From Bacteroidales bacterium (GTDB lineage: Bacteria > Bacteroidota > Bacteroidia > Bacteroidales > UBA932): DNA of 41,958 nt. The notes beneath the pieces were generated by a model. That model saw only the letters and a program-made list of their open reading frames with translations. It had not been told where the DNA came from and ran no database searches. A program made the position numbers and the translations under genes. Of this stretch, positions 16,376 through 25,324 are shown in pieces (the stretch's first letter is position 1; every line of letters begins with the position of its first letter). The DNA is taken from assembly GCA_017550025.1 (NCBI GenBank), contig JAFYLU010000119.1, positions 1 to 41,958 of the forward strand, read 5' to 3'.

Positions 16376-17301
16376 TGAAGCGTCTCACAAACAGGACCCG
16401 CCGTCTGAAGCGATTCTTCAATGATGACATCTGGACCTTGGAGATGGAAGAACTCTCCAGGGCCAAGGCTCGTTTCATCAAATATATGAAGGTCATGCTG
16501 ATTACGATCAAGACCTTCTCAAGCGAGAAGATCGGATTCCAGGCGGTTGCATTGAGTTTCTTCAGCACCATGTCCGTAATACCTTTCGTAGCGATAGTGT
16601 TTGCCATAACAGGCGGATTCGGACTTGCTGACAAGCTCAAGGAATTCCTGTATGACTACTTCAACAACTCGCAGCAGGTAATAGACACGGTGCTCGGTTT
16701 CGCCGAGAACATAATCGTGACGGCGGAAAGCAGCGCGATGGGCCTTGTTTCCGCACTGCTCTTCTTCTGGATCGTCATATGGATGATGATGAATGTGGAG
16801 AAAGTATTCAACAATGTCTGGATGGTGCAGAAATCAAGGAACCTGTTCAGGAGGCTTACTGTGATCATATCGATGCTCGCTGTATCTCCCTTCATCGTTA
16901 TGGTTTTCTTCGGCGGCTCTTTCGTCTATTCGCATGCACTTGAATACCTCGGACTTGATGTGGAGACATTCAGCACATTCAAGACTATCCTGACATGGAC
17001 GCTTTTCGGAATGATCGCGACGGGAACATTCTCTGTGATGTACAAATATATTCCGAATGCTCCGGTAGACTATTCCAACGCCTTGAGGGCAGCGGTATTC
17101 TCCGGCATGGCATTTACATTGATGCAGTACCTGTATCTTGAGACACAGGTATTTGTGACAAGACTGAACGGTATATACGGTGCCTTTGCAGCCGTGCCGC
17201 TGTTCATGATATGGATAAACATCGGATGGTTCATCATCCTCATTGGTGCGGAGCTGTCCTATGCATTCCAGCATGTTGATAATTATAATCTTGAAGATTA
17301 G
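16375..17301 (+). CDS. YihY/BrkB-family inner-membrane protein
   Basis: A 308-residue integral membrane protein with about six hydrophobic segments after a basic cytoplasmic N-terminus. Family signatures include KIGFQAVALSFFSTMSVIPF, the central ALLFFWIVIWMMMNVEKVFN with NNVW, and YKYIPNAPVDYSNALRAAVF, all typical of the YihY/UPF0761 group once mislabelled RNase BN. Its transport or envelope role is not established. It starts on a TAATG overlap with the thioesterase and ends 8 nt before rsh, fully within the operon. The C-terminus is short and lacks extra domains seen in some homologues. Confidence 0.85.
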   Translation: MKRLTNRTRRLKRFFNDDIWTLEMEELSRAKARFIKYMKVMLITIKTFSSEKIGFQAVALSFFSTMSVIPFVAIVFAITGGFGLADKLKEFLYDYFNNSQQVIDTVLGFAENIIVTAESSAMGLVSALLFFWIVIWMMMNVEKVFNNVWMVQKSRNLFRRLTVIISMLAVSPFIVMVFFGGSFVYSHALEYLGLDVETFSTFKTILTWTLFGMIATGTFSVMYKYIPNAPVDYSNALRAAVFSGMAFTLMQYLYLETQVFVTRLNGIYGAFAAVPLFMIWINIGWFIILIGAELSYAFQHVDNYNLED

Positions 17302-17309
17302 AAATATAT

Positions 17310-19547
17310 ATGGGATCTATTTCAGAATTCAGCCAGCATGACCATGAAGTCATTGCAAGAGAGTTTGCCGACCTGATGGAGACGGCAAGGAAGAGGTGTA
17401 CCGATCCGGCTGAACTTGAAGCCATACAGAAGGGATTTGAATTTGCAAATGTGGCACACAAAGGCGTCAGGAGACGTTCGGGAGAGCCATATATATTGCA
17501 TCCGATAGCTGTGGCAAAGATCGTGGCCAGCAACATCGGCCTCGGTTATAAATCCATAGTGGCTGCTCTTCTCCACGACGTCGTGGAAGACACGGATTAT
17601 ACTGTCGACAACCTGCGCAGTCTGTTCGGTGACAAGGTCGCGACTATTGTCGAAGGCCTCACAAAGATCAAGACCGTGCTCGACAACGAGGACAAGGCCC
17701 AGCAGAAGAGCATGCAGGCAGAGAATTTCAAGCGAATCCTTCTTACGTTGAACGACGATGTGAGAGTCGTGCTGATAAAGCTTGCAGACCGTCTCCACAA
17801 CTGCAGGACAATCGAATTCATGCCGGAGCACAAGAGAGACAAGATCCTCAGCGAGACCATGTTCGTCTTCATACCGCTTGCCCACAGACTTGGCCTTTAT
17901 GGAGTGAAATCCGAGATGGAGGACATCTGGTTGAGATACAAGGAGCCGGAAGCATTCAATGAGATTACTGCAAAGATAAACAGGAATGTAATCGACAAGG
18001 ATAAGGAAATCAATGACTTCATAGCTCCTATCGACCAGGCTTTGAAGACAGCCGGCTTCAGATATGAGATCAAGAAAAGGGTAAAGACCCCGTACTCGAT
18101 CTGGAAGAAGATGAAGAACAAGGGCATTGATTTCGACCAGATATTTGACCTTTACGCAGTCAGGATAATCTTTGATTCGGAGAATGAGGCAAACGAGACT
18201 GAAAGAGACCAGTGCTACCATATATTCTCAATAATAACAGGACTCTACAGATATAAGTCAGACAGGGTCCGCGACTGGGTCAACTACCCTAAAAACAATG
18301 GTTACGAAGCCCTTCACTGTACTCTCATGAGCCGCACGGGCATATGGGTGGAAGTACAGATCCGTTCACGCAGAATGCATGAAATCGCTGAAAAAGGTAT
18401 TGCCGCACACTGGGCATACAAGAAAGACGGATTCGCCGAAGGTACAGAAAGCGAGATGGACAAATGGATAGTCAAGGTCAAGGAGATCCTTGTCAATCCG
18501 GATGTCAATGCGCTGGAGCTCCTCGACATGATCCACAATGACCTCATCAAGACAGACATCCTGGTCTTCACCCCGAAAGGAGAACAGAAGAGCATAGAAA
18601 AAGGCGCCACTGCCCTGGACTTCGCCTATTCGATCCACAGCCACATCGGTAACGGAGCGATCGCGGCAAAGGTCAATCTGCGGCTTGTCCCTCTTTCATA
18701 TGTGCTCAAGACCGGAGACCAGATAGAGATCATTACGGCAGAGAATGAGAAGCCGAAACGGGAGTGGCTTGATTTCGTCAAGACCCGAAAGGCAAGGAAC
18801 CTGATAACCGACTACCTGAAGAGCGAGAGGTCCGACAGTATAAAGATCGGAAAGAAAGTGCTTTCAGAGCAGCTGGAGGCCCTTGGCTACAAGCTGAATG
18901 ACAAGACTGTCAACATGCTGATGAATGGTTATGAGGTCTTTGACACCAGGCCGGACGAGCTGTATTTCAGAATAGGTACCGGAATCATCAAGCTGAACAG
19001 CCTTTCAGAGGTCCTGAAGAAGAGTCATGAGGACAAAAAGAAGGAAAACAGCTGGTTCAACTGGTTCAAGAAGGAGAAGAAGGCAAACGAGAACTACATT
19101 ATATCAGATAAGGAAGGATCTGAACATAAATATATAATATCAACCTGCTGCAATCCTATTCCGGGCGACAGCGTGATAGGTTTTCTTGCATCCGACGGAA
19201 CAGTTAGCGTGCACAAGCGTACATGTCCTACAGCAAATAACCTTGCCTCCAAGTTCGGAGACAAGATCGTGATCCCGACATGGGAGCATGCAAAGGATAT
19301 GAACATGTCATTCCTTGTGCGTCTGTCGCTCAAAGGTTTCGACAGGATAGGAATCATCAACGACATTACAAGATACATCTCGTTCGTCATGAGCGTGAAC
19401 ATAAGGAAGTTCTGTCTTGGAACTGAAGACGGAGTGTTCGAAGGATACATCGATCTCTATGTGCATGACATGGGAGACCTCGAGAAGCTCGTCAGGAAGC
19501 TTCAGAAGATCGAGGGCATCCAGAGCGTGATAAGGACAGATTTATAA
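17310..19547 (+). CDS. Bifunctional (p)ppGpp synthetase/hydrolase (RelA/SpoT family)
   Basis: A 745-residue long RSH enzyme controlling the stringent response. The hydrolase HD domain is intact: H50 region, HDVVED at 89-94 and IKLADRLHN further on. The synthetase domain has TPYSIWKKMKNKGIDFDQIFD, DLYAVRIIF and NNGYEALHCTL, with the pattern VQIRSRRMHEIAEKGIAAHW. TGS (about 411-472) and C-terminal ACT (about 670-745) regulatory domains follow, with a conserved CCNPIPGD zinc-finger-like segment between them. Both active sites look complete, so I expect a bifunctional enzyme, but separate RelA and SpoT paralogues are common in Bacteroides and I do not assign one symbol. It lies 8 nt after the YihY gene. 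Confidence 0.93.
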   Translation: MGSISEFSQHDHEVIAREFADLMETARKRCTDPAELEAIQKGFEFANVAHKGVRRRSGEPYILHPIAVAKIVASNIGLGYKSIVAALLHDVVEDTDYTVDNLRSLFGDKVATIVEGLTKIKTVLDNEDKAQQKSMQAENFKRILLTLNDDVRVVLIKLADRLHNCRTIEFMPEHKRDKILSETMFVFIPLAHRLGLYGVKSEMEDIWLRYKEPEAFNEITAKINRNVIDKDKEINDFIAPIDQALKTAGFRYEIKKRVKTPYSIWKKMKNKGIDFDQIFDLYAVRIIFDSENEANETERDQCYHIFSIITGLYRYKSDRVRDWVNYPKNNGYEALHCTLMSRTGIWVEVQIRSRRMHEIAEKGIAAHWAYKKDGFAEGTESEMDKWIVKVKEILVNPDVNALELLDMIHNDLIKTDILVFTPKGEQKSIEKGATALDFAYSIHSHIGNGAIAAKVNLRLVPLSYVLKTGDQIEIITAENEKPKREWLDFVKTRKARNLITDYLKSERSDSIKIGKKVLSEQLEALGYKLNDKTVNMLMNGYEVFDTRPDELYFRIGTGIIKLNSLSEVLKKSHEDKKKENSWFNWFKKEKKANENYIISDKEGSEHKYIISTCCNPIPGDSVIGFLASDGTVSVHKRTCPTANNLASKFGDKIVIPTWEHAKDMNMSFLVRLSLKGFDRIGIINDITRYISFVMSVNIRKFCLGTEDGVFEGYIDLYVHDMGDLEKLVRKLQKIEGIQSVIRTDL

Positions 19548-19555
19548 GTTTGAAT

Positions 19556-21358
19556 ATGAAGATAAAAAGAATAATTACAGAATTCTGGCCTGTTGTGCCG
19601 GTAGCTTTCATCCTCGCGTCAATGATATTTTCTCATTCATGCGCCAATACGACCACTCCGCCGAGCGGAGGACCTAAAGATACGATACCTCCGATCATTA
19701 CCGAGGTATATCCTGCGCTGGGACAGGTCAATGTACCTACTCACAAGACAGAGCTGCAGCTGAAGTTCAATGAATATGTTGTTGTAAAGGATGCAAAGAG
19801 CCTCTTTCTCTCCCCTCCCCAGGAAAAGACTCCCAAATATAAGCTCAAGGGAAAAAGTGTCGTAGTATATTTCGAGAACGACCTTGATTCAAACAGGACA
19901 TATACCCTGGATGTGACCAATGCCTTGGCTGATAACAATGAAGGCAATATGTTCCCGGGCTTCACCCTGGTCTTCTCGACCGGCAGCCAGATAGACTCAA
20001 TGCTTATAACCGGTACTGTACAGGATTGCAATACCCTTCAGCCTCTGAAGGGAGCCACTGTCATGCTTTACAAGGACCATGCAGACTCGGCTGTCCTCCT
20101 GAAAAGGCCTGACGCAGCAGTCAAGACAGACCAGTGGGGATTCTTCAGCATCAGAAACATCCAGGACACAGTGTATAGACTCTATGCCGTCGTAGACGAG
20201 AACAACAACAACAAATACGATCCTGAAAGCGAAAAGATCGCTTTCTGCGACACCAACATCAGGCCGGTGATGGTAGTGAATGACACGCTGCCTGAACTCC
20301 AGAAGTATGACATGGAGGATACCCTGCACTGTCTTGCAAGAAAAGCCGAATACGAACTCAACGTATTCAAGGAAAAGCCGAACAAGCAGATGGTTGTCAA
20401 TAAGGAAAGAATCGGAGCCAGAACTGCATATATCACCTTCATGGCACCTTATGCACAGATTGACTCGATCTGGATCAAGGGAGTGCCTTCAGACAAGCTT
20501 ATCACGCAGTTCAATGTAATGCAGGACAGTCTTGAAATCTGGGTGAATGATCCGAAGCCACAGCCTGATACATTCTACCTCAATGTGAAATATCTCAAGA
20601 CTGACACATTGGGAATGCTGAATCCTGCCGTTGATGAGTTCAAGCTTCTGAATCCTGACAGGAAAGTATTGGGCAAGAGCTCAAGGAAAGACATCAAGCA
20701 TCAGGATACCATTGCTGTAGTGACTGTAGATGCGAAGCCGGAGAATGTCGAGCAGAACGGATTTGTATTCGAGTTCAAATACCCTCTCGTGGAATCTCCG
20801 TTCGACTCATTGAAGTATTCATATATCAATCCTAAACAGCAGGAATCTACCGGCAAGTTCACTGTCGAGCAGGATTCTCTCAACTTGCGAAGATATATCG
20901 TCAGACCGACAGAGAAGCTCATGCCTGGTTATGAATATAAGCTGAAAATGCCTCACAGACTGTTCAGAGACATCAACGGATTCTACAACGACAGTACGGA
21001 AGTGAAGGTGTCGTTGCCAAAAGACGACAAGTTGAGCACACTCCTGATCGACCTTACTAATGTAAACAACAAATACATTGTCGACCTTCTTAATGAAAAG
21101 CGCGACAAGGTCATCAGGTCATTCGTAATCGAGGATGACCAGGTGCTCACATTCCCATATGTGAAAGCCGGCAAGTATTCTATCAGAATCACTGAAGACC
21201 TAAATAGAAACGGAGTGGTAGACACCGGTAACCTGCTCGAGCACAAGCAGCCGGAGAAGGTATTGTTCTATAAGCTTGATGACGGAAAATTCATCATAGA
21301 CATTCCGGAAATGATGGAAATAGAGCAGAAAATCGACATAACAGAAATGTTTAAATAA
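19556..21358 (+). CDS. Ig-like (SbsA/Big_5) domain lipoprotein
   Basis: A 600-residue exported protein. The N-terminus ends in FSHSCAN, a plausible though non-canonical lipobox with Cys, followed by the typical linker TTTPPSGGPKDTIPP. The first domain (PP-IITEVYPALGQVNVPT to FTLVFSTG) is a bacterial Ig-like SbsA-type domain; the rest is beta-rich, including a carboxypeptidase-regulatory-like segment GTVQDCNTLQPLKGATVML. Such proteins are widespread in Bacteroidota and of unknown function. I chose the ATG at 19556; the frame is open from a TTG at 19550, 2 nt after rsh. It is followed 6 nt later by an outer-membrane barrel gene, so it may be an envelope partner of it. Confidence 0.8.
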   Translation: MKIKRIITEFWPVVPVAFILASMIFSHSCANTTTPPSGGPKDTIPPIITEVYPALGQVNVPTHKTELQLKFNEYVVVKDAKSLFLSPPQEKTPKYKLKGKSVVVYFENDLDSNRTYTLDVTNALADNNEGNMFPGFTLVFSTGSQIDSMLITGTVQDCNTLQPLKGATVMLYKDHADSAVLLKRPDAAVKTDQWGFFSIRNIQDTVYRLYAVVDENNNNKYDPESEKIAFCDTNIRPVMVVNDTLPELQKYDMEDTLHCLARKAEYELNVFKEKPNKQMVVNKERIGARTAYITFMAPYAQIDSIWIKGVPSDKLITQFNVMQDSLEIWVNDPKPQPDTFYLNVKYLKTDTLGMLNPAVDEFKLLNPDRKVLGKSSRKDIKHQDTIAVVTVDAKPENVEQNGFVFEFKYPLVESPFDSLKYSYINPKQQESTGKFTVEQDSLNLRRYIVRPTEKLMPGYEYKLKMPHRLFRDINGFYNDSTEVKVSLPKDDKLSTLLIDLTNVNNKYIVDLLNEKRDKVIRSFVIEDDQVLTFPYVKAGKYSIRITEDLNRNGVVDTGNLLEHKQPEKVLFYKLDDGKFIIDIPEMMEIEQKIDITEMFK

Positions 21359-21364
21359 CAGATA

Positions 21365-22249
21365 ATGAGAAGATTACTTTTATATATCCTGCTTTTAACC
21401 TGTACATTGTCATCCTATGCACAGGAAAAGAAGGTCTTGAAACTCGATGAGACAGCAAGAATAGAATATGTAGACCGTCTTACTGACGAGCAGCTTGACA
21501 CGATAGATGTGAAGAAGAAGCTCTCCATCAACGACTACACCCTCATAGGACTGCAATACGGAGCCGGATTGAGCATGTTCATGTTCAATCCTCCGCAGGA
21601 GAATGACAGGGTGATTCTTCCGTATAATGCAGGTATTACATTCACAAAATACGGCAAGATGTTCGGCTATATGCCTTATTTCGGCTTTCAGATAGGTCTC
21701 TTTTACGCGCAGGATGCCTATCAGTTCACATATAACGAGGAATATGACTATACCTTCAAGATTGAAAATTCGGAAAAAGCAGTAATAGATGTCATAGAGG
21801 TTCCGATGATGTTCCAGTTCCATTATGATATGTGGAACTTCAAGATCATGGCACAGCTGGGATGTTTCGGAGGCTACAGATTAGGAATACAGAGATATCC
21901 CGGCGTCACCGGAGGAGAGTCAATGTATCAGAATTCATTCGCTCCATATGAGACGAGAATCGATTATGGTCTTAAGGGAGGCGTAGGATTCGGTCTTGTA
22001 TTTGACCCGATAGAGATTCACCTTCAGGCCACTTACAAGCATTCTCTCTCATCCATATATGAACCTGACTACAACAGTGAGTACTATTACCGCTTTGCAT
22101 ATCCGGCCAGCATCGTAGTTTCTGCAGGTGTACATTTCCAGCTCACAAAACGCAGCGGTAAGACAAAGGCCGACATGAAGAAGGAGGCAAGAAAATTAAT
22201 CTATGAAAATGAGGAAGATCATGAATTCAATGGAGGTAAAGGCAGGTAA
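21365..22249 (+). CDS. Outer-membrane beta-barrel family protein
   Basis: A 294-residue protein with a signal peptide (MRRLLLYILLLTCTLSSYAQ). Amphipathic aromatic strands follow: YTLIGLQYGAGLSMFMF, YMPYFGFQIGLFYA, VIEVPMMFQFHYDMWNFKIMAQLG, DYGLKGGVGFGLVF, IEIHLQATYKHSLSS. This is the pattern of the PorT-like/OMP_b-brl_2 families. The C-terminus is a charged tail after the last strand, unlike many OMPs that end in an aromatic. Exact function is unknown; some PorT relatives assist type IX secretion, but the evidence here does not reach that. The ispG gene begins 47 nt before this gene ends. Confidence 0.75.
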   Translation: MRRLLLYILLLTCTLSSYAQEKKVLKLDETARIEYVDRLTDEQLDTIDVKKKLSINDYTLIGLQYGAGLSMFMFNPPQENDRVILPYNAGITFTKYGKMFGYMPYFGFQIGLFYAQDAYQFTYNEEYDYTFKIENSEKAVIDVIEVPMMFQFHYDMWNFKIMAQLGCFGGYRLGIQRYPGVTGGESMYQNSFAPYETRIDYGLKGGVGFGLVFDPIEIHLQATYKHSLSSIYEPDYNSEYYYRFAYPASIVVSAGVHFQLTKRSGKTKADMKKEARKLIYENEEDHEFNGGKGR

Positions 22250-23552
22250 TGTCGTAATCGGTGGTAATTTCCCGATTGTGATCCAGACAATGTGCAACAC
22301 GCACACTTCAGATGTGGAGGCATCAGTAAGCCAGTGCATAAGATTGTACGAAGCGGGGGCGCAGCTGATCAGATTGACTGTCCCTTCATTGGCCCAGGTG
22401 GAAAACCTGAAACAGATCAAAGACGAATTGCGTTCAAGAGACATCGATACTCCCCTTGTTGCGGATGTTCATTTCTCATCAGAAATAGCAATTGCAGCCG
22501 CAGAAGTCGTAGAAAAGGTCAGGATAAACCCAGGAAACTTCCATAAAGATCACGAACAGGCTCGTGCACAGTTCGCCAGACTTGTTCAGGTATGCAAGGA
22601 AAATGGTACAGCTATAAGAATCGGCCTGAATCACGGGTCTCTTGGAGAACGCATCACAGGACTCTACGGCAACACTCCTCTCGCAATGAAGGAAGCCGTC
22701 ATGGAATGGCTGAAAATGTGCGTTGAAAATGATTTCTACAATGTCGTAGTATCTCTAAAGGCAAGTAACACTTATGTTATGACAGAAGCTTATCGCCTGT
22801 TAGCCAAAGAGATGCAAGAGACCGGAATAGTATTCCCTTTACATCTTGGAGTTACAGAAGCCGGTAACGGTGACGGAGGCAGAATCAAGTCAGCGGTAGG
22901 AATTTCGGCTCTTCTTTCAGAAGGAATCGGTGACACAATAAGGGTTTCTCTTACAGAGGATCCGGCCAACGAACTGCCTGTTGCAGCTTATCTGGCCGAC
23001 AGATATGGACACAGACTCCACTCGAGCATGGTATCGCTGAAGCTTGAAGGAAAGAAAGCGACAGCCACATACGCAGCGCCGTCAAAGGAGAGACTTCTGC
23101 TCGATTTTGCATGCGACTTCGGCAAAAGACTTCTGGACAAGGAGCTTGATGAAGTGGAGCTTTGCGGAACATATATGCATGACGGCGAAGAACAGATACT
23201 TGACGGAAGCAGCTATGCCGAATATCTCGTAGATGAGCTTATGCAGGCTGCAAGAAGACGTTTCTACAGACCTGAATACATTGCATGTCCGGGATGTGGC
23301 CGCACAATGTACAATCTGGAAAAGACGTTTGAGGAAGTAAAGCGCAGGACCGCCCATCTTAAAGGTACTGTGATCGCCGTCATGGGATGTATCGTGAACG
23401 GACCTGGCGAAATGGCAGATGCTGACTGGGGCTATGTAGGAGAAGGCAACGGCAAGGTATCCATATATAAAGGAAAATCGCCAGTGCTCAAGCATGTGCC
23501 TGAAGCAGAGGCGATTGACAGACTTCTTGAATTAATTAAAGCTGATGATTAA
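22203..23552 (+). CDS. ispG: 4-hydroxy-3-methylbut-2-en-1-yl diphosphate synthase IspG (GcpE)
   Basis: A 449-residue Fe-S enzyme of the MEP isoprenoid pathway converting MEcPP to HMBPP. The N-terminal TIM-barrel has VVIGGNFPIVIQTMCNT, LVADVHFSS, KVRINPGNF, IRIGLNHGSL, LHLGVTEAG and IRVSLTEDPANELPV. The C-terminal Fe-S domain has CPGCGRT and MGCIVNGPGEMADADWGYVG. Between them lies an insert of about 110 residues. Two-domain IspG proteins lack most of it and three-domain types have a larger one, so this is an intermediate form. ATGs at 22203, 22209, 22221 and 22230 are possible starts; all overlap the preceding gene. It is the last gene of the ligA operon, and its stop lies inside a 36-bp palindrome. 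Confidence 0.93.
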   Translation: MKMRKIMNSMEVKAGNVVIGGNFPIVIQTMCNTHTSDVEASVSQCIRLYEAGAQLIRLTVPSLAQVENLKQIKDELRSRDIDTPLVADVHFSSEIAIAAAEVVEKVRINPGNFHKDHEQARAQFARLVQVCKENGTAIRIGLNHGSLGERITGLYGNTPLAMKEAVMEWLKMCVENDFYNVVVSLKASNTYVMTEAYRLLAKEMQETGIVFPLHLGVTEAGNGDGGRIKSAVGISALLSEGIGDTIRVSLTEDPANELPVAAYLADRYGHRLHSSMVSLKLEGKKATATYAAPSKERLLLDFACDFGKRLLDKELDEVELCGTYMHDGEEQILDGSSYAEYLVDELMQAARRRFYRPEYIACPGCGRTMYNLEKTFEEVKRRTAHLKGTVIAVMGCIVNGPGEMADADWGYVGEGNGKVSIYKGKSPVLKHVPEAEAIDRLLELIKADD

Positions 23553-23568
23553 TCATCAGCTTTAATTA
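23533..23568. terminator. 36-bp perfect palindrome, bidirectional terminator
   Basis: TAATTAAAGCTGATGATT (23533-23550) is followed by its exact reverse complement (23551-23568). It includes the stop codons of both ispG (+) and the CNNM gene (-), which overlap by 4 nt. It can form the same hairpin in either transcript, with AT-rich flanks, so it probably terminates both operons. Confidence 0.75.
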
Positions 23569-24601
23569 TAATTTCTTTCTGGGCTTTCTGCCACTGGTCT
23601 TTTGCGTATTCCTGCATATCCACGACCTCGTCCTTTTCGTCGACAATCTCCTGTCCAAGCATTGTCTCGATCACATCTTCCATCGTAACGATGCCTCGGA
23701 GCGAACCGTACTCATCGAGGATAGCGGAGATATGCTCCTTCTTCTCGAGAAGTTTCTCCCAGATATCAGCAACTGAATCTTCTTCGCTGAATGTAAGGAT
23801 CGGGCGGATAATTTCATTCAAAGGTGTACTGAACTTATCTTCAGCCATCTTTTCAAGGACCTCCTGACGAAGGACATATCCTACAACATATTCATCACTC
23901 TCCTCATCATAAACAAGGATTCTTGAATGAGTGTTGTCACTGTCATAGAACTCCTTTACAGTCATGTTACCTGTAACCATCTCCACAACCACGCTCGGAG
24001 TCATGATCTCATGAGCCGTCACCTCGTCAAGCTTGAGGAGATTCTGGATCATCTTCTTTTCGTCTTTCTCGATCACTTCCTCTTCAGTGGCCACGCTCAC
24101 CATTGCAGAAATATCTTCGCGGCTCACGCTGACCTGTGTTGATTTAGAGGAAATAAGTCTCTGCATACGTTCGAGAACCCATACAAGAGGGAAAGAAATG
24201 AATATCATCGCATCGATGATCACAGATGCAGGAATTGCGAGAGATCTCCAATAGCTTGTACCGATGGTCTTCGGGATGATTTCCGAGAAAATAAGTATGG
24301 CAAATGTAAAGACAGTAGAGAATATTCCTACAAGTGCATCACCATATACCTCATAAACCAGAGATCCGACAATTGAGGCACCGACAGTATTTGCAATTGT
24401 ATTTATACAAAGAATCGCCGATATCGGTCTGTCCGGATTCTGCTTGAGCCTTTGCAGTCTGTGTGCCCCGGTGACTCCCTGCTCTTCAAGTCCCTTGATA
24501 TACGACAGTGGCGTCGACAGCAAAGTAGCCTCGAGAGTTGAGCATAGCGCCGACAAGGCGATTGCAACAAACATTATTATATATATCAGCTGCTCTTCCA
24601 T
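23549..24601 (-). CDS. CNNM/DUF21 transmembrane protein with CBS pair
   Basis: A 350-residue protein of the CorB/CNNM (hemolysin-like) family implicated in divalent-cation transport. The N-terminal DUF21 domain has four hydrophobic segments including IAILCINTIANTVGASIVG-type residues and FSEIIPKTIG. A CBS pair follows at about 195-320 (HEIMTPSVVVEMV, ILDEYGSLRGIVTMEDVIE). The protein stops shortly after the second CBS, so the C-terminal CorC_HlyC domain present in many relatives is absent. It is the last gene of the rsfS-ftsH-cdsA-psd operon, 1 nt after psd. Its last residues are KADD, identical to those of IspG, because both are encoded in the palindrome. Confidence 0.88.
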   Translation of the reverse strand: MEEQLIYIIMFVAIALSALCSTLEATLLSTPLSYIKGLEEQGVTGAHRLQRLKQNPDRPISAILCINTIANTVGASIVGSLVYEVYGDALVGIFSTVFTFAILIFSEIIPKTIGTSYWRSLAIPASVIIDAMIFISFPLVWVLERMQRLISSKSTQVSVSREDISAMVSVATEEEVIEKDEKKMIQNLLKLDEVTAHEIMTPSVVVEMVTGNMTVKEFYDSDNTHSRILVYDEESDEYVVGYVLRQEVLEKMAEDKFSTPLNEIIRPILTFSEEDSVADIWEKLLEKKEHISAILDEYGSLRGIVTMEDVIETMLGQEIVDEKDEVVDMQEYAKDQWQKAQKEIIIKADD

Positions 24602-24602
24602 A

Positions 24603-25262
24603 TTATTTTACCTGAAGTTCTGCAATTACAGATTCGCATGCCTTTACATAATCTCCAACCTTTACCTTGACATCTGTACCGAGCGGAAGATACATGTCTA
24701 TCCTCGATCCGAACTTGATGACTCCGCACTGGTCTCCCTTCTTTTCCTTATTGCCTGGAACAGCATAAGTAACGATCCTTCTTGCGAAAGTACCTGCAAG
24801 CTGCTTGAAGAAGACATCACCATGCTTGCTTCTGATGGCTACAGATGAGTGCTCGTTGAGTTCTGACGCCTTTGGAAGGAAGGCAAGCATGTATTTTCCC
24901 GGATGATACTTATAATATGTCACCTCACCGTCTACTGGCCAGTAATTGACATGTACATTGAAGAAATCCATATATACGGAAACCTGAATGCACTCCCCTT
25001 TTACATATTCTGAATCATAAACCTTTTCTACGACCACGACCTTTCCGTCAGCGACAGATGTCACGACATTCTCTCCAGTCACAGTCTGTCTTTTCGGCAC
25101 CCTGAAGAAAAAGAGAGAAAAGCCCATCATGAAGACGGGAATAATGGAAAGCGGATATGAAATGTACGTGCATGGAATAAAGCGCATGATGACATATGTC
25201 AGAGGGGCGCATACCAGCCACATGAGGAGTATTGTCCTGTAGCAATCTTTCTGAATAATCAT
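24603..25262 (-). CDS. psd: Phosphatidylserine decarboxylase
   Basis: A 219-residue enzyme making phosphatidylethanolamine from phosphatidylserine at the inner membrane. Two hydrophobic segments occupy about residues 8-50. The self-cleavage site matches the pyruvoyl-dependent short form: GVIKFGSRIDMYLP, cleaved before Ser. ADGKVVVVE, YMDFFNVHVNYWP and GTFARRIVTY are also family features. The frame is open to a TTG at 25301, but the ATG at 25262 fits the family better. A minus-strand TATTTTTG (25271-25278) lies just before it and could be an internal promoter or chance. It is 62 nt downstream of cdsA; the two act in the same phospholipid pathway. Confidence 0.9.
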   Translation of the reverse strand: MIIQKDCYRTILLMWLVCAPLTYVIMRFIPCTYISYPLSIIPVFMMGFSLFFFRVPKRQTVTGENVVTSVADGKVVVVEKVYDSEYVKGECIQVSVYMDFFNVHVNYWPVDGEVTYYKYHPGKYMLAFLPKASELNEHSSVAIRSKHGDVFFKQLAGTFARRIVTYAVPGNKEKKGDQCGVIKFGSRIDMYLPLGTDVKVKVGDYVKACESVIAELQVK

Positions 25263-25324
25263 AACGGGCGCAAAAATAGTGAAAAAAAGGCAATTAGGCA
25301 AACCTGCATGTCCTTAAAACACCT

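Noticed and set aside
17322-18221. A 299-codon frame antisense to the (p)ppGpp synthetase gene
   Set aside because: The + strand protein is intact and unmistakable; the antisense translation has no domain and is a by-product of codon bias.
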